A stretch of 64,000 nucleotides of DNA from Palsa-965 sp044448685 (GTDB taxonomy: Bacteria > Bacteroidota > Bacteroidia > Palsa-965): positions 9,612-73,611 of the forward strand of contig JBIOHC010000017.1 in the NCBI GenBank assembly GCA_044448685.1. Direction: 5' to 3'. Every line of letters starts with the position of its first letter. Position 1 is the stretch's first letter. A model generated the notes under the pieces. That model did not search any database and was not told the origin of the DNA. It saw nothing but the letters and a program-made list of their open reading frames with translations. A program made the translations under genes and the position numbers. This document shows positions 8,286 through 17,342 of the stretch, piece by piece.

Positions 8286-10961
8286 ATGGACGAAGTATCT
8301 GTAACCCCGGCAGCACCTCACAAAAGGAAGTTCAGTATTTTACGCTTCCTGAAGCGATTATTCCTGAGCCTGTTTATTCTTCTTATCCTTATTATAGGAA
8401 CGGGCATTTTTCTGGCCTGGAAGTACCAGGATGAAGCCAAAGCCCTGGTTATTGTCAAACTCAATGAACAACTCAATACCCGGATTATTGTTTCACCGGA
8501 GGATATAGATTTTTCTGTCCTCCGTAATTTCCCGAATGCTTCGGTAGATTTAAAAAACATTAAAATGCTCGAAGCAGTTCCGGGAGACCAGAAAGATACC
8601 CTGCTTAAAGCCGGAGTTGTTTCCCTGCAATTCAATATACGGGACCTTTTCAATAAGCATTATGTAATCAAACGGATTGACCTTAAAGAAGTGTTGGTTA
8701 ATCTGAAAATTGACAAAAAGGGGAATGATAATTTCCATATTCTCAAATCTTCATCCGATACCACCACAGCTCCTCCGGATACAAATGCCTTTGCACTGGA
8801 TAAGATCGTGATGAAAAACATCCGGGTGAAATACAAGAATCTGCAGACAAAGGATGATGATGATCTGACCCTTACCAAAGCCCAGTTCAAAGGTAATTTC
8901 AGCAGCAAGGAATACAAACTTGAAGCGGATCTGGAAGCATACATAGAACATATTATCAGCAATAAGGTTAATTATATTCAGGAGCGGACGATAAGTCTGA
9001 ATACGATACTCGATGTGAAGGGAACCGTGTACGCAATTAAAAAGGCTGACATTAAACTCGGCAAGCTGGCACTTTCTGTAACCGGTACATGGGATCATCA
9101 GGCTAAGGAAGATATATTCAATCTCGTGGCCGGGGGCAAGGATATGGATATCAAGAGTGCCTGTTCCTGGATGCCCGGTAAATACAAGAAGGATATTGAA
9201 GAATTCAAGAGTAAAGGTGATTTCCATTTCAGGGCCATCTATAAAGGAATAATGAGTAAGAAGAGCAGCCCGGAAATCATTGCCAGTTTCGGGGTTACCC
9301 AGGGGGAGATTATTCAGACCGCCGAAAACCTTTCTATGAAAAATGTTGAGCTGGAAGGGGAATACAGCAGCGCCGGTAAAGGAAGTTTTACGCTGCATCA
9401 TTTTTCCGGTGTGTTGCCGGAAGGAAGCATCAAAGGCAACCTGAAGGTGGATGACTTCAGTAATCCTATGATTGATGCCAAAGCCGAGGGTGTAGCTGAC
9501 CTGGCCGAGCTTCAGAAATTTCTGCGTATCGACACCATCGAAACACTTACCGGGAAAGTGAAACTGAATGCTTCTTTTGACGGTCATATCCGTAAGACAG
9601 CAGAGAACCTTATAAAAGAAGACAAAACTTCCGGTTCAGTGAGTTTCTCCGATGTAGCACTTAAACTCAGGCACAGCAAGATGACTTTTGAAGGTTTGGG
9701 TGGAGATCTGACCCTGGCAAGCAATGATATTTCTGTAAAAGGCCTGAGAGGTAAAATTGCACACAGCGATTTTAATCTGGATGGCACCTTTAAAAATATA
9801 ATGGCCTGGCTGCTCCTGAAAGATGAACAGCTCACCGTTGATGCATCACTTAAATCGCAGAAGATAGACCTGAATGAACTTCTGACAGATCAGAGTACAG
9901 CCCCTCCTGTACCGGCTGCTGCAACCAAGAATGTGACAGCAGGAACCAAAACCCCTCCTCCCGCGCCTTATAAGCTGACACTTTCCAGGTATCTGGATTT
10001 AACATTGCGGGCAGAAATAGGAGATATGGTATTCCGGAAATTTGAAGCCAATGATATGCATGGGGTGCTGAGGATGAAAGACAAGCATCTGTATGCCGAT
10101 CCCCTTACCTTTAAAACGATGGATGGTACCTTTGCCACACGGGCTGATCTGGATGGAACACGCAGCGATTCCGTTCTCATAAAACTGGATGCTGATATGC
10201 AGAATGTAAGTGCTACGCGTCTGTTCACCGAGATGGAAAATTTCGGGCAGCAAACCATGCAGGATAAAAATGTCAAAGGATCCATTACTGCCAAAGCCCA
10301 GGTGTCCATTCCCTGTGGCAGCGACCTGACAGTCAATTCATCCAAGCTCCTGGCCAAATGCGATGTAACCATTGTCAAAGGAGAACTTATCAAACTCGCT
10401 TCCCTTAAGTCAATGTCCAAATTTATCAATATCAATGAGCTGGAAGACCTGAAATTTGCTACCCTCACCACCATCATCAATGTAAGTAACAGGGTTATTA
10501 GTTTTCCCCAGACCCAGATCAACTCCAATGCATTGGACCTGACAGTGGCCGGCACTCAGGATTTTGACGGTAATGTGGATTATATATTCGGGTTATACCT
10601 GAGTGAATTGCTGGCGGCCAAAGCCAAAGCAAACCGAAAAGAGAACAGTGATTTCGGTGAGGTCAATACAGATGATAAGGAAAGCAAGCACCGGTTCAGG
10701 ATCTATATTTCAATGACGGGTAATATTGATAATCCGAAAATAGCTTATGACCATAAGGCGGCCCATGATGAACGGAAAGCCAAGCGTAAGGAAGAGAAGG
10801 AAAAACTGAAAGGTATATTGAATACTGAATTCGGACTTTTTAAACGGGATAGCCTGGTTGTTAAACGGAATGAGGAGCAGAAAAAGAAAGATGGAAAATT
10901 CTCAGTCAAATTTGACGAGGAAAAGAAGAAAGATGAAGGCAAGGACGAAAGTGATTTCTAA
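8286..10961 (+). CDS. AsmA family protein
   Basis: Large envelope protein of 891 residues with one N-terminal membrane segment (about residues 24-46) after a basic stretch, followed by a long beta-rich region typical of AsmA/TamB-like bridge proteins. The start region with LNTRIIVSPEDIDFSVLRNF and the later GTQDFDGNVDYIFGLYLSE near the C-terminus fit the AsmA pattern. The end is highly charged (Lys/Glu/Asp rich), as often seen in Bacteroidota homologues. Proteins of this fold are thought to move phospholipid across the periplasm. It lies 54 bases after the pseudouridine synthase, same strand, and its stop overlaps by four bases the end of the facing gene. Confidence 0.85.
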   Translation: MDEVSVTPAAPHKRKFSILRFLKRLFLSLFILLILIIGTGIFLAWKYQDEAKALVIVKLNEQLNTRIIVSPEDIDFSVLRNFPNASVDLKNIKMLEAVPGDQKDTLLKAGVVSLQFNIRDLFNKHYVIKRIDLKEVLVNLKIDKKGNDNFHILKSSSDTTTAPPDTNAFALDKIVMKNIRVKYKNLQTKDDDDLTLTKAQFKGNFSSKEYKLEADLEAYIEHIISNKVNYIQERTISLNTILDVKGTVYAIKKADIKLGKLALSVTGTWDHQAKEDIFNLVAGGKDMDIKSACSWMPGKYKKDIEEFKSKGDFHFRAIYKGIMSKKSSPEIIASFGVTQGEIIQTAENLSMKNVELEGEYSSAGKGSFTLHHFSGVLPEGSIKGNLKVDDFSNPMIDAKAEGVADLAELQKFLRIDTIETLTGKVKLNASFDGHIRKTAENLIKEDKTSGSVSFSDVALKLRHSKMTFEGLGGDLTLASNDISVKGLRGKIAHSDFNLDGTFKNIMAWLLLKDEQLTVDASLKSQKIDLNELLTDQSTAPPVPAAATKNVTAGTKTPPPAPYKLTLSRYLDLTLRAEIGDMVFRKFEANDMHGVLRMKDKHLYADPLTFKTMDGTFATRADLDGTRSDSVLIKLDADMQNVSATRLFTEMENFGQQTMQDKNVKGSITAKAQVSIPCGSDLTVNSSKLLAKCDVTIVKGELIKLASLKSMSKFININELEDLKFATLTTIINVSNRVISFPQTQINSNALDLTVAGTQDFDGNVDYIFGLYLSELLAAKAKANRKENSDFGEVNTDDKESKHRFRIYISMTGNIDNPKIAYDHKAAHDERKAKRKEEKEKLKGILNTEFGLFKRDSLVVKRNEEQKKKDGKFSVKFDEEKKKDEGKDESDF

Positions 10962-11350
10962 CCCTTTATACTTCTGAGCCAGATCTTTGCTTCTGTTTCA
11001 GTCGGAAAGGATTTGAAAGGAACCGGAGTCTTGTAAAACCGGTTAAAAAAATTAACGATAAGCCTTATTGCCAGACTTTCTGTGATCATGGCAGAAGCAA
11101 TAAAAACACTTTCTGCGTGAGTTGCAGCATATTCCCGCCCTTCCTTGCTCATGGTAAAGTCTTCTCTCCCATCTATAATTTGAGGAACCTTCTTTTTTTT
11201 GCACCCTAATTCTTCATACACCTTAAATGCGAGTTCCACATCTCTTCCTTCCATTTCAACCCCTTTGTTCGGTTTTACCCACAAAAAACCATCCTCATCA
11301 AGCCAGATAGAGGCTTTAGCAGTCTTTCTTATATCCGTCTGTATAGTCAT
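10958..11350 (-). CDS. DUF7793/STAS-like small protein
   Basis: The 130 residues match a small family I know from Bacteroidota as DUF7793: an opening beta segment KASIWLDEDGFLWVKPNKGVE, a middle PQIIDGREDFTMSKEGREY and a C-terminal FPTETEAKIWLRSI. The order of segments resembles SpoIIAA/STAS folds, which bind partner proteins or small ligands; function is unknown. The ATG at 11350 is preferred over the longer open frame (to 11512), because the extra 54 residues look unlike the family and would overlap the facing histidine kinase gene. It ends four bases into the AsmA gene. Confidence 0.75.
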   Translation of the reverse strand: MTIQTDIRKTAKASIWLDEDGFLWVKPNKGVEMEGRDVELAFKVYEELGCKKKKVPQIIDGREDFTMSKEGREYAATHAESVFIASAMITESLAIRLIVNFFNRFYKTPVPFKSFPTETEAKIWLRSIKG

Positions 11351-11488
11351 CCGATTGATCTTCTTCCTGTTAGTGCCTGCTTTAACGTGTTTATTTCTGC
11401 AATCTAGAGGAAAAACGGCAATATTGCAATTTAATAATGCCTCGTTCAGCAAAACAATGTGTAAGCGGGGATTCCATATCTTTACTTC

Positions 11489-12991
11489 GTGAGTATTTAT
11501 GCACAAAAACAACGCTGGAAAATAGGGCTTTTCCTGGCCGCCATGATTATCATAGGCGTATCCCTGTGGTATAATATCAGGCTGGTTGACAAGATTGCAG
11601 CCGATGAAAAGGGAAAAGCTACACTGTGGGCCAATGCGATCCGGGAGAAAGCCAATTTCATCCTTCGGACGGATTCCATTTTTCAGACCATAGCCGTTTC
11701 TGAACGTAAAAAAGTGGAGCTCTGGGCTGAAGCCACCAAGGAATTGGGGAAGGAATTAAATGTGAACCCTTTTGTACTGGAAGTCATCAAAAACAATGAG
11801 GAAGTTCCGGTAATCCTTACGGATATGAAAGGTAGAATCACTTCCTGGAGGAACTTCGACATCCAGAAAGCAAAAGATACGACCTGGCTTCGCCGGCAGC
11901 TCGATACCATGAAGAGCCAGTATTCTCCTATCGTTATTGATATTTATGCCGGGCAGAAAGATTTTCTTTATTATAAGGATTCCCGGGTTTTCAGCAGTTT
12001 GAAGAATGTAATCAACAGCCTTATTAAATCCTTCATCAATGAGGTGGCGGTCAATTCAGCATCGGTACCTGTCGTTTATACCGATTCGACCCGTGCAAGG
12101 GTTATTGCTTTCGGCAACCTGGACTCGGTGAAGATGAAGAACCCTTCCTTCCGTGAACAGACCATTGCCGCCATGAATGCCAAGAGCAATGTGATAGAGG
12201 TTGATCTGGGAAACAAGGAAAAGAACTTTATTTTTTATGAGGATTCCTTTCTGCTCAAACAGATAAAGTATTATCCTTTTGTCCAGTTTGCAATCATTGG
12301 TATGTTTCTGCTCATTGCCTATACCCTTTTCAGTACAGCAAGGCGTTCAGAACAAAACCAGGTATGGGTGGGGCTGGCAAAGGAAACAGCGCATCAGCTC
12401 GGTACCCCCCTTTCTTCTCTTCTCGGATGGCTGGAGTATATGAAACTGAAGGGGGCTGATGAGGAGATGACCCGTGAAATAGGCCAGGATGTGAAAAGAC
12501 TTGAAATGATCACGGACCGTTTTTCCAAGATAGGCTCCGTGCCTAAACTCGAAAAAGAAAACCTGCTGGAGGCGTTGGAAGAATCCGTAAACTATATACG
12601 GACCCGTACCACTGACAAGGTGCAGTTTACAATACGGAATGCCAGTCCGTCGCCGGTAATTGCACCTATAAATCGCCCGCTTTTTGCCTGGGTTATTGAA
12701 AACCTGTGTCGCAATGCAGTAGATGCTATGGGTGTGGAAGGTAAAATTAATATGGTTGTTTCCGATGAAAATCAATTTGCCTATATAGAAATCTCAGATA
12801 CAGGTAAAGGAATTCCCAAATCCAAATTCAAAACTATTTTTGAACCCGGTTTTACAACCAAGAAAAGAGGCTGGGGTTTAGGTCTGTCATTGACCAAACG
12901 CATCATCGAAAATTATCATGAAGGTAAGATCTTTGTCAAGGAATCGGAATTGAATAAGGGGACAACATTCAGGATTGTACTTAAAAAGTGA
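11489..12991 (+). CDS. Membrane sensor histidine kinase
   Basis: Two membrane segments (about residues 10-30 and 255-280) bracket an extracytoplasmic sensor region of some 230 residues. The H-box is GLAKETAHQLGTPLSSLLGW with His302; the HATPase domain shows ENLCRNAVDAM (N box), ISDTGKGIP (G1) and GWGLGLSLTKRI (G2). The H-box form AHQLGTPLSSL is typical of a Bacteroidota orphan kinase group. The start is GTG at 11489; no earlier ATG exists in frame. No response regulator is adjacent. It precedes hemW by 15 bases, so both may share a transcript. Confidence 0.9.
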   Translation: MSIYAQKQRWKIGLFLAAMIIIGVSLWYNIRLVDKIAADEKGKATLWANAIREKANFILRTDSIFQTIAVSERKKVELWAEATKELGKELNVNPFVLEVIKNNEEVPVILTDMKGRITSWRNFDIQKAKDTTWLRRQLDTMKSQYSPIVIDIYAGQKDFLYYKDSRVFSSLKNVINSLIKSFINEVAVNSASVPVVYTDSTRARVIAFGNLDSVKMKNPSFREQTIAAMNAKSNVIEVDLGNKEKNFIFYEDSFLLKQIKYYPFVQFAIIGMFLLIAYTLFSTARRSEQNQVWVGLAKETAHQLGTPLSSLLGWLEYMKLKGADEEMTREIGQDVKRLEMITDRFSKIGSVPKLEKENLLEALEESVNYIRTRTTDKVQFTIRNASPSPVIAPINRPLFAWVIENLCRNAVDAMGVEGKINMVVSDENQFAYIEISDTGKGIPKSKFKTIFEPGFTTKKRGWGLGLSLTKRIIENYHEGKIFVKESELNKGTTFRIVLKK

Positions 12992-13006
12992 GGAGCTGAT
13001 TCAGCG

Positions 13007-14134
13007 ATGGCAGGCATTTATATCCATATCCCTTTTTGCAAACAGGCATGCCATTACTGTGATTTTCATTTTTCAACTGTGCTCAGGCAAAAGCAGGATT
13101 TTCTGAACGCATTGAAGACTGAAATCCTGCTGCGTAAGGACTATCTGAAACAGGAAACTGTTGATACCGTTTACTTCGGGGGAGGAACTCCATCCCTGCT
13201 GACAGAACAAGAACTGGATGAAGTTTTTTCAACCCTTCATGATAACTTTTCCATCGCCCCTGATGCGGAAATAACCCTGGAAGCTAATCCGGATGACCTG
13301 CTGCCTTCTAAACTCAAAGTCTTTAAAAAAGCCTCTGTAAACAGACTGAGTATAGGTATCCAGAGTTTCAGGCAGGAAGATCTGACCTGGATGAACAGGG
13401 CACATACGGCTATTCAGGCACAAGACTGTGTAAAGCTGGCCCGTGATGCCGGTATCAGCAATATCAGCATTGATCTTATTTATGGCTTGCCCGCTCAGGA
13501 TGATGAGACATGGAGAAAAAACCTGCATCGTGCTTTTGAACTGGAAGTGCAGCATATTTCGGCCTATGCCCTCACTGTTGAGCCGCGTACTGCCCTGGCA
13601 AGTCATATCCGCAAAGGGATTAGTGCTGCACCGGACGAAGAGCAGTTTTCAGCACAGTTCAAGGTTCTGAGAGAAGAAACCAGGTGGAATGGTTTCCAGC
13701 AATATGAAATTTCCAATTTCGGCCAGGCGGGATATTTTTCAAGACATAATACCAGCTACTGGCAGGGTATTCCTTATCTGGGCCTGGGACCTTCGGCACA
13801 TTCTTTTGACGGGACTTCCAGGCAATGGAATATAGCCAATAACCCTGTTTATATACGCGCTCTTGAAAAGGGGGAGACTTTTTCCGAACAGGAATATTTG
13901 ACACCCACTCAGCAATACAATGAGTTTGTCATGACCAGCCTGCGGACAATGTGGGGATGTAATTCAGGTGTTGTCGGAAAAAAATTCGGACCCTCTTTGC
14001 AGGCTCATTGTCTTGCCGAAGCTGAATTTTATTTACATTCGGGTAAGCTGGTACAAGTTGGCCCATCCTTACTTCTTACTGAAGAGGGAATGCAGATCGC
14101 TGATCGTATAGCCAGTGATCTTTTCTTTGCTTAA
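13007..14134 (+). CDS. hemW: HemW-like radical SAM protein
   Basis: Radical SAM enzyme of the HemW (formerly YggW) family with the CxxxCxxC motif at Cys11, Cys15 and Cys18 right after the start (GIYIHIPFCKQACHYC). YFGGGTPSLL and SIGIQSF, both family signatures, follow. HemW proteins bind heme and are thought to act as heme chaperones; they lack the extra cysteine of true coproporphyrinogen dehydrogenase HemN. The length of 375 residues is normal. It sits between a histidine kinase and a cyclase family gene, all on the plus strand with short gaps. Confidence 0.93.
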   Translation: MAGIYIHIPFCKQACHYCDFHFSTVLRQKQDFLNALKTEILLRKDYLKQETVDTVYFGGGTPSLLTEQELDEVFSTLHDNFSIAPDAEITLEANPDDLLPSKLKVFKKASVNRLSIGIQSFRQEDLTWMNRAHTAIQAQDCVKLARDAGISNISIDLIYGLPAQDDETWRKNLHRAFELEVQHISAYALTVEPRTALASHIRKGISAAPDEEQFSAQFKVLREETRWNGFQQYEISNFGQAGYFSRHNTSYWQGIPYLGLGPSAHSFDGTSRQWNIANNPVYIRALEKGETFSEQEYLTPTQQYNEFVMTSLRTMWGCNSGVVGKKFGPSLQAHCLAEAEFYLHSGKLVQVGPSLLLTEEGMQIADRIASDLFFA

Positions 14135-14163
14135 TCCAATAACACCGGCAAATTCTGACACAT

Positions 14164-14916
14164 ATGTTCCTGACACTTCAGCACAAAGGCAAAACGTATA
14201 AATCTGATCTGGATCAGCCCCTTGATATATCGATACCCCTTCGGGCCGGTGAGTTGAATGTGAATGCCTGGTATGCTGCACCGGTTAAGATAGAAGCGGT
14301 ACGGAATGGGGACTGGATAGGGGAGGTGAAGCAGGGCGGTTCGGTCAATTTCAGGAACATATCTTTTAATCCGCATGGAAACGGCACCCATACCGAATGT
14401 GTGGGTCATATCTCCAGGGAAGATTACAGCATCAATCAATGTCTGAAGAAGTTTTTTTTCATTGCCGAACTTATCACCATCCTGCCTGAAACACTCCCAA
14501 ATGCCGACAAGGTAATTTCCCGCTCAGGGCTGGAAGCTGCACTTGGGGACAAGAAACCGGAAGCCCTCATCATTCGCACCTTGTCCAATCCGCCCGAAAA
14601 AATCAATGTCCATTATTCCCATACCAATCCTGTATACCTCACCGAAGAGGCAGCCCTCTTTATTCACGAACGGGGGATAGACCATCTGCTGGTCGATATG
14701 CCCAGTGTGGACAGGGAAGAAGATGGGGGTAAGCTCCTGGCACACCGGGCTTTCTGGCAGTATCCCCATAATACAATGATGCACAGGACCATTACAGAGC
14801 TCGTCTACATACCCAATCACATCATGGATGGCTGCTTTCTGCTCAACATTCTGATAGCCAGTTTTGAGAATGATGCAAGTCCCAGTAAACCTGTTTTGTA
14901 TCGTATTCTTTCCTGA
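14164..14916 (+). CDS. Cyclase family protein (kynurenine formamidase-like)
   Basis: Metal-dependent hydrolase of the cyclase/KynB family (PF04199). The metal-binding pattern appears as HGNGTHTECVGH, where the usual HxGTHxDxxxH has Glu in place of Asp. A conserved TEEAALFIHERGIDHLLVDMPSVD follows. Its 250 residues fit the family. No other tryptophan catabolism gene is nearby, so the kynurenine role is only one option; the family also hydrolyses other amides and lactones. The 3' end runs close to the Lrp regulator gene that follows, 94 bases later. Confidence 0.8.
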   Translation: MFLTLQHKGKTYKSDLDQPLDISIPLRAGELNVNAWYAAPVKIEAVRNGDWIGEVKQGGSVNFRNISFNPHGNGTHTECVGHISREDYSINQCLKKFFFIAELITILPETLPNADKVISRSGLEAALGDKKPEALIIRTLSNPPEKINVHYSHTNPVYLTEEAALFIHERGIDHLLVDMPSVDREEDGGKLLAHRAFWQYPHNTMMHRTITELVYIPNHIMDGCFLLNILIASFENDASPSKPVLYRILS

Positions 14917-15010
14917 TCCGGACATATTCCTGTTTGTTTGCTCCTTTATTACTGAATTTTGCAGTTCTGGCACTTTCCTTTGTAAATTAGCCAGTAAATT
15001 TCTGCTGCTT

Positions 15011-15481
15011 ATGAATTTAGATAAAACAGACCTCCGCATCTTAAAAATCCTTCAGCAGAACGGAAGGATCACGAATCTCGAACTTTCACAAACCATTGGC
15101 CTTTCTCCTGCGCCTACATTGGAACGGGTTAAAAAACTGGAAAAAAACGGGTTCATTAAGAGTTATCATGCCCGTGTGGATGAGACTAAACTTGGCATCG
15201 GCATAAAAGCCATGATGCTCATTACCCTTCCCCGGCATACAGAAGGAGTAGTGGATAAATTCAAAAAACAAATTGCCCTGATAGATGAAATAACAGACTG
15301 TTTCAAGGTTACGGGGAATGCCGACTATATACTGCATGTCATGGTAAAGGATATCCATGCCTTTGAAGAACTCGTGGCCCGTAAGATTGCAACTATTGAA
15401 GAAATAAGTCAGATGCAGACCATGGTAATTCTTTCCAAGGCAAAAGAGTCAAATGTCATTCCTTATAACTATGAATATTGA
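15011..15481 (+). CDS. Lrp/AsnC family transcription regulator
   Basis: The 156-residue protein has an N-terminal winged helix-turn-helix (LDKTDLRILKILQQNGRITN, then LSQTIGLSPAPTLERVKKLE) and a C-terminal RAM ligand-binding domain with DCFKVTGNADYILHVMV. The ATG at 15011 gives the standard family start, so the longer open frame from 14864 is rejected. Its last eleven bases overlap the start of the MmcQ/YjbR gene, which suggests translational coupling. Effector and targets are unknown. Confidence 0.92.
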   Translation: MNLDKTDLRILKILQQNGRITNLELSQTIGLSPAPTLERVKKLEKNGFIKSYHARVDETKLGIGIKAMMLITLPRHTEGVVDKFKKQIALIDEITDCFKVTGNADYILHVMVKDIHAFEELVARKIATIEEISQMQTMVILSKAKESNVIPYNYEY

Positions 15482-15854
15482 GGAACTGCGTGAGTATTGC
15501 ATGGATAAAATCAGTGTGGAGGAAACCTTTCCTTTTGGTGAAGACACCCTTGTTTTCAAGGTCATGGGGAAAGCATTCCTGCTTACCGGCCTGGGCGAAA
15601 ATCCACTAAGCTTTAATGTCAAGTGTGATCCTGAGAAAGCTGTTCAGTTAAGAGAGGAGTATAATTGTGTCCAGCCCGGTTATCATATGAATAAAAAGCA
15701 TTGGAACACAATCGAAGTAGATGGTTCTGTTCCGGACCGTATGCTCAGGGAATGGATTGATCATAGCTATGAACAGGTTTGCGCCGGATTATCCAAGCGG
15801 GTGCAGGAAAAGATTCTGAAAGATGAGGAGAAGCGGAAGAAAAAGAAGAAGTAG
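15471..15854 (+). CDS. MmcQ/YjbR family DNA-binding-fold protein
   Basis: The 127-residue product starts with MNIEELREYCMDKISVEETF and includes PGYHMNKKHWNTIEVDGSVP, both typical of MmcQ/YjbR (CyaY-like fold). Function in the family is not established. A Lys/Arg/Glu-rich tail ends the protein. The ATG at 15471, eleven bases before the lrp stop, is chosen over 15453 because it starts exactly at the conserved segment. Transcription after it would run into the 61-bp repeat copy at 15902. Confidence 0.87.
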   Translation: MNIEELREYCMDKISVEETFPFGEDTLVFKVMGKAFLLTGLGENPLSFNVKCDPEKAVQLREEYNCVQPGYHMNKKHWNTIEVDGSVPDRMLREWIDHSYEQVCAGLSKRVQEKILKDEEKRKKKKK

Positions 15855-15901
15855 GCAGGCCTTCGACTTTGCTCAGGCACCGAAATATCGTAGTGTGGAT
15901 T

Positions 15902-15962
15902 TTGTCATTCTGAGCGACCTTGGGGTTGTTTGAGGGAAGCAGTAGCGAAGAATCTCCTTGGA
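15902..15962 (+). repeat. 61-bp interspersed repeat, left copy (plus orientation)
   Basis: The copy runs from TTGTCATTCTGAGC to GAATCTCCTTGGA. It is the inverted partner of 16865-16925: 47 of 61 positions match without gaps, with the ends almost identical and the centre free. Further copies lie at 32143-32204 and 32225-32286. This belongs to a widespread family of palindromic intergenic repeats in Bacteroidota. Just before it, at about 15857-15884, lies a fragment of another repeat (CTTCGACTTTGCTCAGGCAC). Confidence 0.8.
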
Positions 15963-16003
15963 CAGACAAATTTTAATCTCCAATTTCTTTAACACGCTGA
16001 TTC

Positions 16004-16825
16004 TTGAAAACCCATAAATCAAAGAAAATGCTATTTGTAATTCATGCCAGCCTGAGCATGATATCCTGCGGGCCAGAAGCCAAGCAGGTCAAATCTGGAA
16101 AAGAACCGATAGATCTGATTTCTGTCAGAAGAATAGAAATGCAAAGCCCTTCAGACCTTTCCGACAGTATGCATCACCGGCGAATTGTTTTTAATCAGGC
16201 GGAGGTGGAGAATTTCGTAAAACTTTGGAACGAGTCAAAATCGGCTGGTCCGACAAAATATCTTGTGCGTCATTTCACACGGGTGGAGTTTAAGGATGGT
16301 AGTGTAAGGACATTCAGAATGAATGGAAAGTCTGGTATTAAAGAAAAGACGGATGAAAGCTATGTTTTGGAGACAGGGCAATTGGAAGATGACTTAGAAG
16401 CGTGGCAGAATGTACAGTTAGAACAAGAGGAATCTTGCGGTATAGTATTGAAAACAGGATGGTATTATATACTTGGTCAAAAGACTGAATACAAAAGAAA
16501 AGTAAATGAGAAGAGTGAAGAAGTAAACCTTGATCCGGTTCCCATTGTAACAGCACAGAATATTGTTAAAACGGAAATGTATCAGGATAGGGAAGGAAAC
16601 TGGGGCCTAAGCATGAAACTGGATTGGGAGGGGGCAAGGGTTTGGCAAAAAGCCACCAAAGCAAATATTGGAGGCCGGCTTGCTTTTATAGTGGATGATA
16701 CACTTCTTTATACTCCTAAGGTCAGTAGTGAAATTCCGGGAGGAATTACCGCCCTTAATGCAGGGAATATCAGTAAGGAACGACTGGAGAAGCTGAAGGC
16801 AAAGATTGATATAGAGAGGAAATGA
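16004..16825 (+). CDS. Unrecognised lipoprotein bracketed by inverted repeats
   Basis: I do not recognise the family. A short lipoprotein signal is visible with the lipobox SMISC just before GPEAKQVK. Two starts are possible: TTG at 16004, which gives a basic n-region (MKTHKSKKM) and a better signal, or ATG at 16028. The mature part has a segment FTRVEFKDGSVRTFRMNGKSG and a later NIGGRLAFIVDDTLLYTPKVSSEIPGG that ends in a short helix; the latter resembles the SecD-type or DUF4837-like accessory fold only loosely. The gene is alone between two inverted copies of a 61-bp repeat, which suggests it may have arrived or been held as a unit. Confidence 0.65.
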   Translation: MKTHKSKKMLFVIHASLSMISCGPEAKQVKSGKEPIDLISVRRIEMQSPSDLSDSMHHRRIVFNQAEVENFVKLWNESKSAGPTKYLVRHFTRVEFKDGSVRTFRMNGKSGIKEKTDESYVLETGQLEDDLEAWQNVQLEQEESCGIVLKTGWYYILGQKTEYKRKVNEKSEEVNLDPVPIVTAQNIVKTEMYQDREGNWGLSMKLDWEGARVWQKATKANIGGRLAFIVDDTLLYTPKVSSEIPGGITALNAGNISKERLEKLKAKIDIERK

Positions 16826-16864
16826 ATAGCGTAGAGTCATAGGATTTTACATCCAAATTGCAAT

Positions 16865-16925
16865 TCCAAGGAGATTCCTCGCTACCGCTTTCGCACGCAC
16901 AGCCCAAGGTAGCTCGGAATGACAA
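16865..16925 (-). repeat. 61-bp interspersed repeat, right copy (minus orientation)
   Basis: Reverse complement of the family found at 15902-15962, starting TCCAAGGAGATTCC and ending GGAATGACAA on the plus strand. The pair forms an inverted repeat about one kilobase across that encloses the lipoprotein gene. No clear target-site duplication was seen outside the two copies. Confidence 0.8.
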
Positions 16926-16959
16926 CTTAATCACTCCGCTCTCGCTCTTCGCTCTCCCT

Positions 16960-17268
16960 TTACCCCCAATGTCCGGGTACCCAGTGTGAGCCATGATGGG
17001 GAATATCTTCCCAATGTCCATCTACCCATACGCCGCCTCTGCGAACCCGGTTCCAGTGTCCTTCCACCCATACATAGCGTTCCCGGTATCCATCCCAACG
17101 CCAATGCCCTTTGATCCATATATGACGGGGGCCCAGGCCGGCCGGCCGAATACCCATATACACAGGAGGTGCTGGTCTGACCCCTACAAAAACCTGTGCC
17201 TGAGCAGAGGTTCCGGGAAACAGAAATCCGGCTATAAAGAGGAAGAATAGTAAAAAATAACGTTTCAT
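16960..17268 (-). CDS. YXWGXW repeat-containing protein
   Basis: The 102-residue product has a signal peptide ending near GTSAQAQ and then several aromatic repeats of the form WxxGHW: HIWIKGHWRW, YVWVEGHWNR, GVWVDGHWED and WVPGHWG. This is the YXWGXW family of small exported proteins, usually rich in His, Trp and Arg; function is unknown. The gene faces away from the DUF502 gene, with starts 74 bases apart, so the short gap must hold both promoters. Confidence 0.85.
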   Translation of the reverse strand: MKRYFLLFFLFIAGFLFPGTSAQAQVFVGVRPAPPVYMGIRPAGLGPRHIWIKGHWRWDGYRERYVWVEGHWNRVRRGGVWVDGHWEDIPHHGSHWVPGHWG

Positions 17269-17323
17269 GTCGTTTGATTTATTATTAGAGGGATCCCGAC
17301 CTTCAAGGTTTAATTGCCTTTCG

Positions 17324-17331
17324 TAACTTTG
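17324..17331 (+). promoter_or_regulatory. -7 promoter box of the DUF502 gene
   Basis: TAACTTTG matches TAnnTTTG and lies 11 bases before the ATG at 17343, implying a very short leader. Confidence 0.45.
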
Positions 17332-17342
17332 TACAAAAAGGA

